The translations under genes and the position numbers were made by a program. A stretch of DNA of 64,000 nt from Dendrobium chrysotoxum. Its lineage: Eukaryota; Streptophyta; Magnoliopsida; Asparagales; Orchidaceae. The notes under the pieces were generated by a model that was not told the DNA's origin, ran no database searches, and worked only from the letters and a program-made list of their open reading frames with translations. Each line of letters begins with the position of its first letter. The stretch's first letter is position 1. Below are positions 22,001-33,550 of this stretch, piece after piece. The stretch spans positions 29,369,867 to 29,433,866 of the forward strand of contig CM034315.1 of the NCBI GenBank assembly GCA_019925795.1. The letters run 5' to 3'.

Positions 22001-25000
22001 TATATCAAATGCCGGGAGTTAATTTGAATGAATGGAGGACGTCGTGGGCAACGTGCTGCAGCAGTTAATCCTTCAAATTTATTTTTCTTCTTTATATATT
22101 TATATATACATTAGCAAACAAAACCAACGTGCCTCCTAATTATTCCGTTCAGATTCGTTGCTTTGCAAATTGAAAACCACGTCAACCAAATCCCACGTTT
22201 CACTGATATAACCAGCCATTCCATTCCTCTCCATTTTTTTATTAATTAACTTTAGCAATGCCATCATATAACATCATCATATTATGACAAAGAAAGTGTT
22301 CCAGCATTTCTTGCTTTGGGGTTACACTTCTAATTGGATGACATTTAGATATATTTTTATATTCAAGGCTTATGAAGGCTTTATGCAAAAAAAAAAAATT
22401 TTAAATAAGATCTATGCTTGATATCAACATTCCACCATATCCTTTAATCATAACTGCCTTTTTATTGGAAACGTCTGCAGCACAATGCATTTAAATTTAG
22501 ATGATATCACAAATTATTTAGTTGTGAATTTGAGTGATCAAATTATCTGTCATTAGATTTAGATAGGTCCTTGAGAAATCATGCTAATAATTTTAATCTC
22601 TGAACATGATAGATATTTAAATGTAGGAAAAGCCATCCTCACACATAGGCTTTCTAAGATTCCATGTTATATATATAACACAGGAAGAACTAATATAATT
22701 AAAATCCTCATAATAAATTTTCTATGAGAAAAAAAAAATTATATAGTTCTATTAGCCGTTGAGGAAAGAACGGTCGTTCCGTCCACAATGATATTTTATT
22801 TATAATTCATCGTCATTTAGAAATAAAATTTTATTTCAAAATGGATGATTAATCATCTTCTTTCTTTCTCAATCCCACATTTTCTTTGATATTAAGCCTC
22901 AATCATAATTGAAAATTTTACATGTTTTTGGAGTTGCTATCTACTGAATTTCAATGGAAATGCAATCAAATCACAATTGTTTGCTTTTGGACCCTACATC
23001 CTTTCGGTTTATATCTATGAGTTTGATTCTTTCTTCGCTCCTCTTTTTTTTTCCTCAAACTCCATTGCCAAATAGAGATGTTAGGTTGAATTTTGTGGAT
23101 GGCATTGAAGATATCTACTAACAGCAGCTGGATCTTGATTTCAAATTGCTTAAGAGCATTATTTGCTTTGCAATCTTAGGACCACAATCTAGTAGGATTT
23201 TTCTCCAAACACTTTTGGCATTGAAATATCTTTGAAGTTTGTGATCAATTACTAAATTGAAAGGCATTGAAACTTATTTTCTGAATTATCCTCAACTGAA
23301 TATATCAACTGAACATTGGAAGGAATCATTTGCTTGTTTGATTGTCTTTTGACCTTTAATTCATCTGTTCCAAAGAATATTAGAACCATGCCTTGCTTTT
23401 TTTCTCGATGTTAATTCCACCATTTTATTAAATTGCAATTTTATTAAATTTCAACAAGAACATATGAAGCCATCTAATGGAGAAACATGCAGCCATTTGC
23501 AAGAGGAAAAAGAAGGAGAAGAACTCCTCAATTTCAAGAACAAAAAAATATAGAACTACAACCCTTTGATCTCTTCTAAACAAATAAAACCAATTAAAAA
23601 TTTATGCACTCAATCTCTTAAGGATGACAAGAAATCTCAACACACTTTCCATCTCAAGAGAAGAAAAGATTGATGCCCTTTTTTATGCAAGAAAGAAGAA
23701 GAAGATCTTACTGATATGCAAGAGGAGGCCGGCTACGGATTTTTCTCGGTTCGAACAAGTGAGAGACGGAGGCAAGGAGGGCTTCGGCCTTGTCCTCGGG
23801 CGAGAGAGCTAAGAGAGGGGCAAAGGTTTCGGTCGGCTAGGGAAGGTGGCGTCGGGCTTCCCTAGGGGTTTTGGCTAGGACTTCTCACGCGAACAGAGAG
23901 AGGAGCGACGGGGAGAGGCTTTTTTGAAAAAAAGAGAGGGAGTCTTAGGTTCGATTCTCACGAATCAGAGGGAGAGGAGTCATCTATGAATAGATAAGAG
24001 GAGGAGGATACGTGGGGGGGGGGGGGGGGGGGAGGCATTTTAAGTGGCCCAACTCCTCCCTATTTGATCATATAAACAAGGGTCAAAACTATCCAAATTA
24101 CTTTAAATCTACCTTCCTACCCTTCCTTTTCTTGATTCAAATCAATGGCTCATATAAAATCTTGCTTTAGGGAAGGATCTAAGAGCTGATTTTGATTTGA
24201 AAAGGAATTTTATTTGAATATTAATTTGGAATAAACTTAATAATCTAAACAATTATTTTGTGTTAAATTTTAAAATTAAGATAGCTTTAAATGATTAATT
24301 TTATCCTTTTTATGTTGATTTGATTTCATTTGAATCGAGGCGAACCGATTTAGTCCAACTTATTTTTAGAATTAGGTAATTTTAAATTTATGTGATGTCG
24401 ATCAGGTCAACACGAGCTCAAATGGTGTCTGATTTTATTCTAATTAAACATAAGTTTGGTGCAAATTATCTCATGATGATTTAGGTCGAATTAGAAGGCT
24501 GAGTCAATGCTATGTCAATGGGTATCCACCCAAGGGAAATCCTATAGGTGACGTCTACACTAGGCTATGAAGACCAAGGTGCTAGAGATGAGTTTGGAGA
24601 AATTGACCTCGAATAATGAGGTCAACAAGGGACAACTCTCATCTGGGTGTCCTATTGAATTAGGTCATGGCAACCTTTGGGGGCAAGTTCCCTTGGGGGT
24701 GAGTTCCCTTGTGGGTCCATGAGATACAAGTTCATCTAATATGACTTGCCGACTATCTTTTGAATAACTAAAAAAGCATATATGAGTACGCACCAATTGT
24801 TTTTATTTTTATTAAACATTATATAAGTTAATTTATATAGTCGTGGTAGCAATCATGGGTGGATAGCTATGGTCGTGATGAGTGTTGGTAGTCGTCAGCT
24901 CGTAGTGACGACGGCAAGTGTGTTGATGATAGTGGTAATCATGGTGACCTACAAGTATGGTTCTTTTTAAGATCACTCAAAACAATTGAAAGTTGTTTTG

Positions 25001-25574
25001 AACATTTTTAAAGATTAACTTGATTTGTTTTGACAAACAAACAAAAATATTTAAAAATACACCAAATAATTATTTAAAAAAAAAAACAAAATATATATAG
25101 CAAAAATGATCTCAAATTGGTCCTAAGTGATTGTTCCTTAATTATGAGCTTAAGCTTTTGAATTGGAAATCTTGATCACTAGCATATTTGGCCCAAATTC
25201 ATCCTACCTAGACTTGGTGGTTCTATTAGGACAGTGTGATTACTACGATTTATGACTCAAAATGCCTCATCTACCCTTCCACAAGACTTGAGTTGGGGGT
25301 GCAAGAGTGTAGTTCCATGATAGATACATGTGATTGAGGAGACTTTTGATGCATGCAGTTGATTTGTCCATTTGAAAAGAGTGATAGTTGATTTGGCAGA
25401 TTGTTATGGGATGTCAGACTTTTGACTTTAATTACACATTAGTTAGTGATTGACCCTCACATTTAAATTTAAACTTTTTTAATGTTAAATATGAATTTAC
25501 CAAATGCATTCTACTATCCTTTAATCAAATCATATTAATTATTAGTCAACCCCTCTAATGACTTATTTGATTTC
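22001..25574. other. Gene-free region
   Basis: No ORF here is convincing. 22030-23460 is AT-rich with A-runs. 23720-23960 is a GC-rich, CpG-bearing block (a gcaaggagggcttcggccttg / gcgtcgggcttccctaggggt type sequence) that resembles a transposon or gene leader read on the minus strand, but I cannot assign it. 24400-24740 and 24840-24960 hold mixed low-repeat DNA and a short GTGGT/GATGG-rich patch. Confidence 0.5.
24014..24032. repeat. Run of 19 G
   Basis: Homopolymer at the end of the GC-rich block; may form G-quadruplex and is a likely place for length error in assembly. Confidence 0.95.
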
Positions 25575-25695
25575 ATACATAGCTCACCTTGATCTATTGG
25601 TTGGGAGCTTTTGCTATCAACTAAGAGGTTTTGGATTTGAATTTTATGTATGTGATGTTTCTTTGAGTTAACCTTAATTGATCTGAATATTCTTA
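25575..25695 (+). mobile_element. tRNA-derived SINE candidate, plus copy
   Basis: tagctcacc...ctattggttgggagc resembles a Pol III A box region of a tRNA gene and ttttggatttgaatttt a decayed B box (GGTTCGAATCC). The following gagttaaccttaattgatctgaatattc matches, in reverse complement, the tail of the copy at 26785-26885. Two related copies outside a known gene support a small SINE family. No paired tRNA cloverleaf is intact. Confidence 0.5.
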
Positions 25696-26784
25696 AAAAA
25701 CTCATTTGATTTCTTTTAGATGGAAAATTATAATTTAAAAGTTGATTAATTTGTTTTTAATAATGCAAATTAACTCAATAATGCAATCTAGTAAACTATT
25801 TGAAATTATATTTGCTAAGCCCTAACTTTAAGCACATCCCATTGGTGCTAAATGTGTATTAAGAGTGAAGAAACTCTTATTCCGTTGCTAACTTTGCATT
25901 TGCTTGCACTGTGGATGAAACTACTCTTGCGAGACGTGTTTTTGACATTCAACACTAATTTTCTTGCCATTGTAAATTAATTTGCTAATGTATTATCAAT
26001 CCTATAAAATTTCAATATCTCAACACTTTTTTTTTAAAAAAATGATGAACGATAAATTAGAAAAAATATTATTTACATTTATAATTTTGAAGACATAATG
26101 ATCTACTTGAATTAATGGGAGTTTTCTCTTTTCAATATATCCCGATAATTTAATTGAGTAGGCAGTAATCGCATTGTTAATTACTGTTTAATTAAAACGG
26201 GACTATAGGTAAGATTTGACTAGTCGAATTAGCGATGTCAAAGGCGTTATTTTCTTCTTAAGAATCAGATGGATAGAAAGTATTGGATTGATTTTCAAGC
26301 TCATTTCAATTCTCACATTTTTTTAATTTTTAAATGTAATTTTTTCTTTTTTATACTTTGGGGTTTGACTCTTTCTGCTGTGAACATTTTTTGTCTTACT
26401 TACCTTCATAATCGCTAGGACTATAATGCAGGCCATCATCTGCTATACCTTGAAACTTTCAAAATCAATTCCTGTCTGTGGGTACTTAAGATAACTTTTC
26501 TTTTTATACTACTCCCTACTTATTTAAAAATGGAACATTCTATTGCTTGGACACTTTCACAAATCTAAAGACCAGTCGTTGCGAATTCTTCCAATATACA
26601 CACAAAGAAAAAAACAAGTAGATAACAGTCATATCTGCAGAACATTTTGTGTGAAAATACATACATGCTGTTGTAATTAAAAAAAAAAACAGAACTCAAA
26701 CAAATAAAAGAATCATCTACTAACATGCTCCGGATGACACATCGCCATATTCTGAGCACTATAAACTGAATCTCTTTTTTGTTA

Positions 26785-26885
26785 ATATTCAGTCAGGCCA
26801 ATTAATGTGAACTCATACATGATACGCAATACTCGAATCTAAGACCTCTTAATTGATAGTAAAAGCTCTCAACCAATATACCACG
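26785..26885 (-). mobile_element. tRNA-derived SINE candidate, minus copy next to the CRK 3' end
   Basis: Read on the minus strand: attggttgagagctttt, actatcaattaagaggtctt, agattcgagtat (B-box-like) and a body matching the plus copy. It lies about 45 bases past the CRK stop codon on the same strand, so it is probably part of that gene's 3' UTR or polyadenylation region. Confidence 0.5.
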
Positions 26886-26928
26886 AAAAGTTACATCTAT
26901 AAATTGAATCCAGGAGAGGTTAAATCCC

Positions 26929-29900
26929 TTACCTCCCTTGAAACATGCTTACTGAAATTTGATTCAGTGATGCCTGATCACCTAAATCTGGGAACTTCAT
27001 AGAGGTTGATAGAGAAGACGTCTCTGAGAGTCCATTCTGTGCACCATGACTATTAAGGAATGGAGGCTGAGTAGGGGTCGGCATGTTGCTTGACTTAGTT
27101 GTTAGCATCTCAACTACTTTCCACATTGGTGGCCTCAGTGAGGGAGATGCCTGCACACATAGAAGGCCTACTTTGAATACCTTGAGAGCTTCTTCCTGTG
27201 AGCACTTTCCTTGAAGGTCCCGATCCAGTAGCCTGATTAGTGTATCAGAGTTGTAATTCTGCCATATCTATGATAAGTAGATGCCTTTGTTAGGGCTCCA
27301 TAGATATAAAATAAGAGTTCTACATGTTGTATTGGAGATTGAATAAAAGTTGTACCTCTTGCATTAGAGAATGACCTTCTGTTGATGTTGATATCGAGTT
27401 TTGGTTCTTACGACCAGTGACAATTTCGAGAACAAGGACTCCGTAGCTATAGATGTCAGCTTTCTCAGTCAGCTGCCCGTGAACTATATATTCAGGAGCC
27501 ATGTAGCCACTGCAAGCATTAATAATTGTAATGCTAATATAGTGAATGAGTATCAGGTATGCCTCTGCCCTTCCCCGAGGGAGCTTAAAGGTAGTAACTT
27601 TTTCCCTATTTATCTAACAAAAAATGGAGTCCTGGTTGTTCTAAAAAACATATGAGGGTATGCAGTTAATTCAAGCATCAACGTATAAGATACTCCCCCC
27701 CCCCCCCCAAAAAAAAAAAAAAAACTACTGGCATGCTGTGTCCAATCGATGCCTGCAATCTTAGATGGACTTGAAAGAAAGATAAGGACATATTTTAGAA
27801 TAACAGTTAATTTTTTTATTACCAAAGCTTAACTTTAAGAAAAACATATTAGCCTAGATGAGAAAAAAAGCAAGCTGAGGGAAGAGAAGAGCTTGTTGGG
27901 CTTACAAAGTTCCTGCTAGACCAGTGCTGAGATGACTCTGATCCTCTGCGAAGTACCTTGCTAATCCAAAATCAGATATTTTGGCCCTAAACTTCTCATC
28001 CAATAATACATTGCTGGCTTTGATATCTCTATGTATGATCCTAACTACCGAGGCATTGTGGAGATAAGATAAGCCCTCTGCAGTGCCAACAATAATATCA
28101 AATCTTATTTGCCAACTTAGCGCAGTCTTCTTGAATGCATCTGGATACATCAAGAGAAAAGACCAGTTAGAATCTTCGGTTCTGTTATTGTGCATGTGAT
28201 GTTCATGGATTTGAGTTTTTGGTTACCAAATAAATAGTGATCAAGGCTAGTGTTGCTAAGGAACTCGTAGACAAGAAGGCTTTCAGGTCCTTCTACACTG
28301 CAACCCAGAAGCTTTACAAGGTTCTTATGTTGTACTTGGTTGATCAGAGTAACTTCATTGAAGAACTGGTCAACCCAGCTCCTTGTATTGAAGAAGAGCC
28401 TCTTCACAGCTATTTCTTTTCCATCCGGCAGAATCCCCTGCAAGTGGAAAATCAAATGCTCACATTTTACTCTGTGCTCTTAAGCAAATAACAAGCATGT
28501 AATGTAAGCTTTCAAAATCTTCATTGATGTAACGAATATGCAGCAATGGGATAACTGTTAGGGGGGTAATTGTACATATGAGAGACTGCTAAGTAGCATA
28601 ATATTTTCTCTTCATGAATCTAGAAACTCGGCTTATATTGTTATGCCTAGTTTCGTAATCTATTTAGTTGTTTTGTTATAAAAACTCCAAACACAATTTT
28701 AATTTACAGAAATGTGTGTTATAGAACATGTTATACAGCGCACGCATGGATGCACGTCTTTCATGATTTTACAATAACGATACCACATTTGCAGAGCAAT
28801 TTGTCAATCTTAATGAAAAAATATCATTTAATTTTATAAATAATAACACATTGCTAAAACAGTGCAGAATTACGAACAAGACTTGCTCTATATGATTGAG
28901 CTGCTAAAATTGAAGATTATGCTACCTTATAAACAGCGCCATATCCGCCTTGGCCGAGCTTGTTGTTCTGACTGAAATTGTCAGTTGCTTTCATCAAATC
29001 CTCATATTTGAAACTTAGATGAGATTTTGTAATGGTTCTTATGATCTCGTGATTCTCATCGGCATCATCTGCATCGGTTACACAATCCGAAACAAAAATT
29101 GATAAATTCTTTTTATTTAAATAGTAGCAAATGAAGAACATTGGTTAGCTTCTCTTAAAATTCCCATTACCATGTCCATAACTAGAAGCCGACCTCCTCT
29201 TCCACCAAAAGAATATTATTCCAAACACCAATAGCGCCACCAAAACAGTAGTTACTGCTATGATAACTGTAAGTTTATCTGTAGAAAACAAATAATTGTA
29301 GTTTCAGACAAAGAAATGAAAACAAAACCGTAAAGAAAAGCATAACAGCAATCGCATTGAAATGGTTTTCATGACCAAGAAAAAAAGTTGACATTTTTAT
29401 GAAAACAGAGCAAGATAAAAAAGCAGGGTACCAGAAGAATCCCCTCCGCTGCTGGTATTCCCACTCAAATAGAACGGCTCCGTGGAGTACCTGAGAAAAC
29501 ACCCAGCATTCATGGCTTTACCATCATCAGCCGGCAAGCACTTTCCAACAATGTTTTTCCTCCCCTTATCTAAACAGTCCCTGCATCCCGTTGAATTCAG
29601 GGATCTCCAACACTGCGCCATCCCATACGCCTTCACACCCGGCTCCACCTGCACGCTTCCCACCTGGTAATAACTCGCGTTTCCTCCCGCCTCAGCCGTC
29701 AAATTTTCCATCAGATCTGCTGTCAGTTTGGTGAAAGCCGTTCGAGTATTCCTTTCGACAGTGGTATTGCTACAAGAGTAAGCGTCTGCATCGTCTACAG
29801 AGTTGCCGGAGATGTTGCGATCGGAGTACTCAAGGAAGCATCCGTCGAGGTAGATGCGGCCGGAGGTAGAGGGGAGGCAGTGGGGAAGCTTCACCCTGCT

Positions 29901-30194
29901 CTGCGAGTAGCAGAGTTGGCAGTTTATGCGGGACAGGTAGGAGAAGCACTGGCCGAGACCATAGACAGTGAGGGGGTTGCCGGAGGAGGAAGTGGCGAAA
30001 CCGGAGATGGTGATATTTTGGAAGATTTTTTCCATGGCGTCGACGAAGTTGATGTCGAACTTTTCGGCGTTTTGCGTTTGGTTTTTGCCGCAGACGGGGA
30101 GGAATATGGCAGGGGAGGAGTTATCGGAGTCGGCGAAGGAGAGGGGGGTGGAAGGGACGAGGAAAACGAGGAGTAGAAGAGAAGATGGAAACAT
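26929..30194 (-). CDS. Cysteine-rich receptor-like protein kinase (CRK), seven exons, apparently intact
   Basis: Exons on the minus strand: 30194-29432, 29278-29171, 29068-28926, 28437-28227, 28140-27906, 27509-27356, 27267-26929. All six introns are GT-AG, and the joined length is 1,953 bases (650 aa plus stop). Residues 1-21 form a signal peptide. Two DUF26 (Gnk2-type) domains show C-x8-C-x2-C at 83/92/95 and 195/204/207. One TM helix lies near 258-281. The kinase has GQGGYG (329-334), Lys350 in IAVK, HRD (Asp447), DFG (Asp465) and GYMAPEY, so it should be active. The ATG at 30194 is used; upstream codons in frame offer only TTG. CRKs act at the plasma membrane in stress, ROS and defence signalling. 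Exon pattern and the TAEGLSYLH block recall Arabidopsis CRK2/CRK3-type members; that is an inference. Confidence 0.93.
27695..27724. repeat. C14-A16 homopolymer pair in CRK intron 5
   Basis: Fourteen C followed by sixteen A on the plus strand, inside the 27905-27510 intron. Likely length-variable; it does not touch splice sites. Confidence 0.95.
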
Positions 30195-30955
30195 TGTCGG
30201 AGAAATAGCGGCGAAGGCGAAATTTTTAGAACAGAGCAACTATAAATATTTAAATTAAAAATATTAATTAAGAAAAAAAATTGGGATGAGGCACCGGCGG
30301 CATGCTTGCGACGTGGCATGACAATTTTTATATTTTAATTTCTTTTTAACAATTTTGCCGTCTGATTTTTTTTAATGAAACTTAACAATTAAACTTTATC
30401 ATAAAATAATAAAAGTTCAGTAAACAATTAATAATGTTTATCCTAGTATTTGGTGAGTTAAAATAAATTTAATCTTTCCTTTCTTAAATTTTATCTTTAT
30501 TTTCTTATTCTCTCATTTATTTCCTTTCATTCATTTATTATAGGTGATAATGGATTTTTTCTTAATTTAATTTTATATTTATAAATATCGCATAAAAATT
30601 ATAATATAAGTGTTAATTTATATTTATAAATATCAAATCCGGCTTAGTCACTATGGATTTGTCTAGATCAATCCATCATTAGTGTTCATTGTTGCTCTAT
30701 CTCTTCAAATCTGAAAAAAAAAGAAAAATTAATAAATTGTGTCATCTAATATATTGTATGTGGTTTGGAATACACATGCCAATAACTATGCCAAAATATT
30801 TCTAGAGCATTTAAATCAACAAAAAAGTAAATTTCCATCTCCTCACCAAAAGAATAAAAAAGAATTAGTAAGTACATGCATAAAATTATTGTTGATTGAC
30901 AAGTCATATTTGACTATCCATTTGATGAATGATCTCAGGCTAGAAATCTTAAGAG
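30195..30955. other. CRK upstream region
   Basis: No gene. Minus-strand TATTTATAG (30241-30249) is a TATA-like word about 47 bases before the ATG, which would leave a very short leader; it may be chance in AT-rich DNA. 30300-30720 is AT-rich with no clear element. The hAT insertion starts about 760 bases upstream of the ATG. Confidence 0.35.
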
Positions 30956-32128
30956 ATTTTAATCAGCGGCGGAGCCACGATGGGGGTACAGGGAGCACTT
31001 TCCCCCACTTGGCTCGATACAAATTTTTTGGGCAAGTTTTCTATTTATATATACATAAAAAAAACATATTTCTATTTGTGCTTGCCGACTGTCGCTATAC
31101 GCCTTGAGACAGTCTCATGCAGTCGCTAGTTGTGCGTGAGTAGAGTTCTTTGCCGAATCACCGTCTCCCGTGATCCCGTCTCTGTTTGCTGAGGAAATCA
31201 CGAAGAAACAAAGTATTGTAATCTGGATTGATTTGATATAGCTTTGCCGTTTAGATTTTGGAGAGAATTTATTGCTTCTGCTAACTAGTAAGAAGTTCTT
31301 TTGTGTACAGATTTTCAAACTTTTTATATCTATTGCCAGTAAGGTTAATTCTTTTGTGTAAAGATTTTCAAGCTATTTTAAACATTTACATCATTTACAG
31401 TAAAGTTAGATGATTTAAAATTTTAAGTATTAAACTAATAATGTTTTTTTTTTGTTTCGACTTAATCCGAACAATTAGCTTAATACAAAAATTTTGGAGT
31501 AAAGCACATCATTATGATATTTTCCAACCAAATTTTAGGTTCACAATTTTGGTTAGTTCTTATATTTTTAAGTAATAAATTTATATTAAATTTTAAATCT
31601 TCAAATCTCTTTTGACAGGAACTTTAGAGAAGAGAATTTAATAAACTATAATTTTATACATTGTCAAGACAAGGATCGCAATTTCAATTTAAGTTAAAAT
31701 ATTTTTTATTAAAAATATATTACTATTTTGTTCAAATATGTTTGTTCTTTTTTATTTAATTATATATCATTTTATTTTTTTGCCATAGAAATGAAAAGAT
31801 ACTTCAAAAAAAAAGCAGAAGTTGTTGAAAATGATATTTGTAATAATATTAACAATGAAGTGATTGTACAATGCTTTCAAAATATGAAGACTTAAAAGGA
31901 GAAACTATAGGTGTAACGCAAGAAAAATATGAATATAATGTGCTTTTGATTGTAAATTTTTTAATTATATAATTTATCCTTTTTTATAACAAGTCTAACC
32001 AAAAAAATAAAAAATAAAACCGTCAACGTCGGTCCCAAGCCCGGATGAAAAAAGATTGAGGGTTTTTTAAGAATTCATAATTTATGTCCCCACTTAAAAA
32101 AATTTCTAGCTCCGTCCCTAATTTTAAT
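30956..32128 (+). mobile_element. Non-autonomous hAT element with 8-bp target duplication
   Basis: ATTTTAAT occurs at 30956-30963 and 32121-32128, directly flanking a 1,157-bp element. Its ends, CAGCGGCGGAGCCA and (reverse complement) TAGGGACGGAGCTA, match at 10 of 14 bases. An 8-bp duplication and CAG-type ends define hAT elements. The right end (cggtcccaagcccggatgaa onward) is homologous to the terminal region of the hAT at 33551-36076, so that family probably supplied the transposase. Only a short transposase start survives inside. Confidence 0.85.
31791..31895 (+). pseudogene. hAT transposase N-terminal stub
   Basis: 34 codons starting MKRYFKKKAE and ending at a TAA. Plant hAT transposases of the TTF-finger type commonly begin with a basic M-K/E-R-F/Y-F-K segment. 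The rest of the transposase is deleted: the element's 3' terminal region follows within about 200 bases. Confidence 0.5.
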
Positions 32129-32505
32129 GATAATTTCAAGGATTACTACTCGACATTCCAAATTTATAAGAATCCTACCCTTTCCAAATATCACATGAAA
32201 AAAAAAAATTTGAATAACTTAAATTTTTAGCTAAAGCTCAAGTTGAAGGAAAAGGATATTTGAACTTCTCTAACATGCCTACTACAATCAGCCAAAAATC
32301 CATCAACCAGTCTCCACCAAGCCGCGTATATGCATAAAAAGACAAGCCACAAAAAACAAAAATAAAACTCATCAATCTTGCACATACTTAGTAGATGTCA
32401 CCTATATGGGCCCCACCACATCATTCTGCGCTTGACAATTGGCAAACTCCGCATAATATAATGCTACCCCTTCTTCAAAATCTGTCAAATAATTTCTTTT
32501 TCATT

Positions 32506-32783
32506 AATCATAGTTTTAAAAAACAGATCGGACAATTCGATCGATTCAATCATAAACTGGTCAGTTTGTTAGCTTGATTCATCATAAAAAATCAGTTTTA
32601 CATAAAATTGGACTAAACAGGCAAAAACCATCAGTTCAACCAGTTGGTCCTTTAAAACTAGCTGGTTCAACTATTTTTTAATTTAAATAATTAAATAAAT
32701 AAATTTAATGTTAATTTGAATATTAAAGTTAATTAATTAATATAAATTAATTTATCATAACTTTTAAGTATATAACTATGATT
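32506..32783. mobile_element. MITE candidate with 10-bp inverted ends
   Basis: AATCATAGTT at 32506-32515 and AACTATGATT at 32774-32783 are perfect inverted repeats 278 bases apart. The interior has cagatcggacaattcgatcg and ccagttggtcc..actagctggttcaac words like the degenerate 'ccggttcaaccgg' repeats common in plant MITEs. No target duplication was found. Confidence 0.35.
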
Positions 32784-32812
32784 TACAAAAAAATCATTCA
32801 ACTTTCTCCTAT

Positions 32813-33522
32813 GGTGTTATTTGATTGGCCAAAAAAAGAATGCAGTATAAAATGAATACTTTGGAGTTGTTTGAATGAGTGTAAAGTAAATGTAGGTGAA
32901 TATTCTTTTATTTTTAGTTTGAAGTAAAATGAATGTAGTATAAATTTTAAAGATGGTTGTGGACAATTCATGGTTAAAGTAGTGGTTGCAGGCAGTGAGT
33001 GGCGGTGACGATAGGTGGGTGCCAGGGTAGATGGTAGGTGGTAGGTGGGAGGTGGTGTTGTTTGCCGATGGGAGTTGGTAGCAGCGGTGGGTGGTTGTGA
33101 TGGTGGTGGTGGTGGACGGCGGTGGGAGGTTGTGGTTGGTGGTGGTGGTTGTTGTCGGAAATGATGGTAGCCTACGGGAAGTGGTGGCTGATAATGGTGA
33201 TGGTGGCGGTGGTGACGGTTGGCGACTGTTGCCGGCTGCTATAGTGGTGGGTGGTGGGTGGTGGCAGTGGTCGATGGTGGGAGGTGGGTAGCGGCGACAA
33301 CCAGTGATGGTGGGTGGTAACAATCAAGCAAATTTGCTTGTGGTGTAAATTATTGTCGCACAAAACTCAACGAGTTTAGTTTACCTAAAAAAGAACTAAA
33401 ATGATTACACTATATTCATTTTACTTTGCATTACTTTTTCATCCAACCAAACACCAATATTTTTAAATGCTCTGCATTTAGAATACCATACACTCATTTT
33501 ACTTCCAACCAAACAGTCCCAT
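32813..33522. mobile_element. Fold-back element with a GTGG-rich core
   Basis: The left end (32814-32862, ggtgttatttgattggcc...aaaatgaatac) matches the reverse complement of 33406-33454. A second, similar motif lies inside on the left (32872-32910) and outside on the right (33455-33522, ending aaacagtccc). So each arm carries two copies of a tTTGGTTGgat..gtaaaatga motif. The core (32985-33320) is a (GTGG/GGTGGC)n minisatellite. ORFs here (Pro/Thr-rich or Gly/Val-rich) are repeat by-products. Confidence 0.6.
32985..33320. repeat. (GTGG)n-type minisatellite
   Basis: Dense gtggtggtgg, ggtgggtggtgg and gtggcagtgg words over about 335 bases, strongly G-skewed on the plus strand. Confidence 0.9.
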
Positions 33523-33550
33523 AATCTTACCACTCCATATAACTTTCAAT

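Noticed and set aside
21739..22027. ORFs at the right edge of LTR A as a gene
   Set aside because: They overlap on both strands with Ser/Arg/Pro-rich composition and fall in the presumed LTR end; nothing supports translation.
23624..23812. 62-codon ORF in the GC-rich block as a small gene
   Set aside because: No homology recognised, no conserved start context, and it sits next to a homopolymer; more likely transposon leader sequence.
25575..25650. Functional tRNA gene
   Set aside because: A/B-box-like words are present but the B box is decayed and no cloverleaf can be drawn; a second related copy points to a SINE.
30195..30239. Longer N-terminus for the CRK starting at 30239
   Set aside because: The codon there is TTG, not ATG. 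The ATG at 30194 gives a clean signal peptide.
29880..30258. ORFs antisense to CRK exon 1 (Gly/Glu/Val-rich)
   Set aside because: They are shadows of the GC-rich exon 1 on the opposite strand; no domain or independent support.
32817..33363. Pro/Thr/His-rich and Gly/Val-rich ORFs
   Set aside because: Products of the (GTGG)n minisatellite read on either strand.
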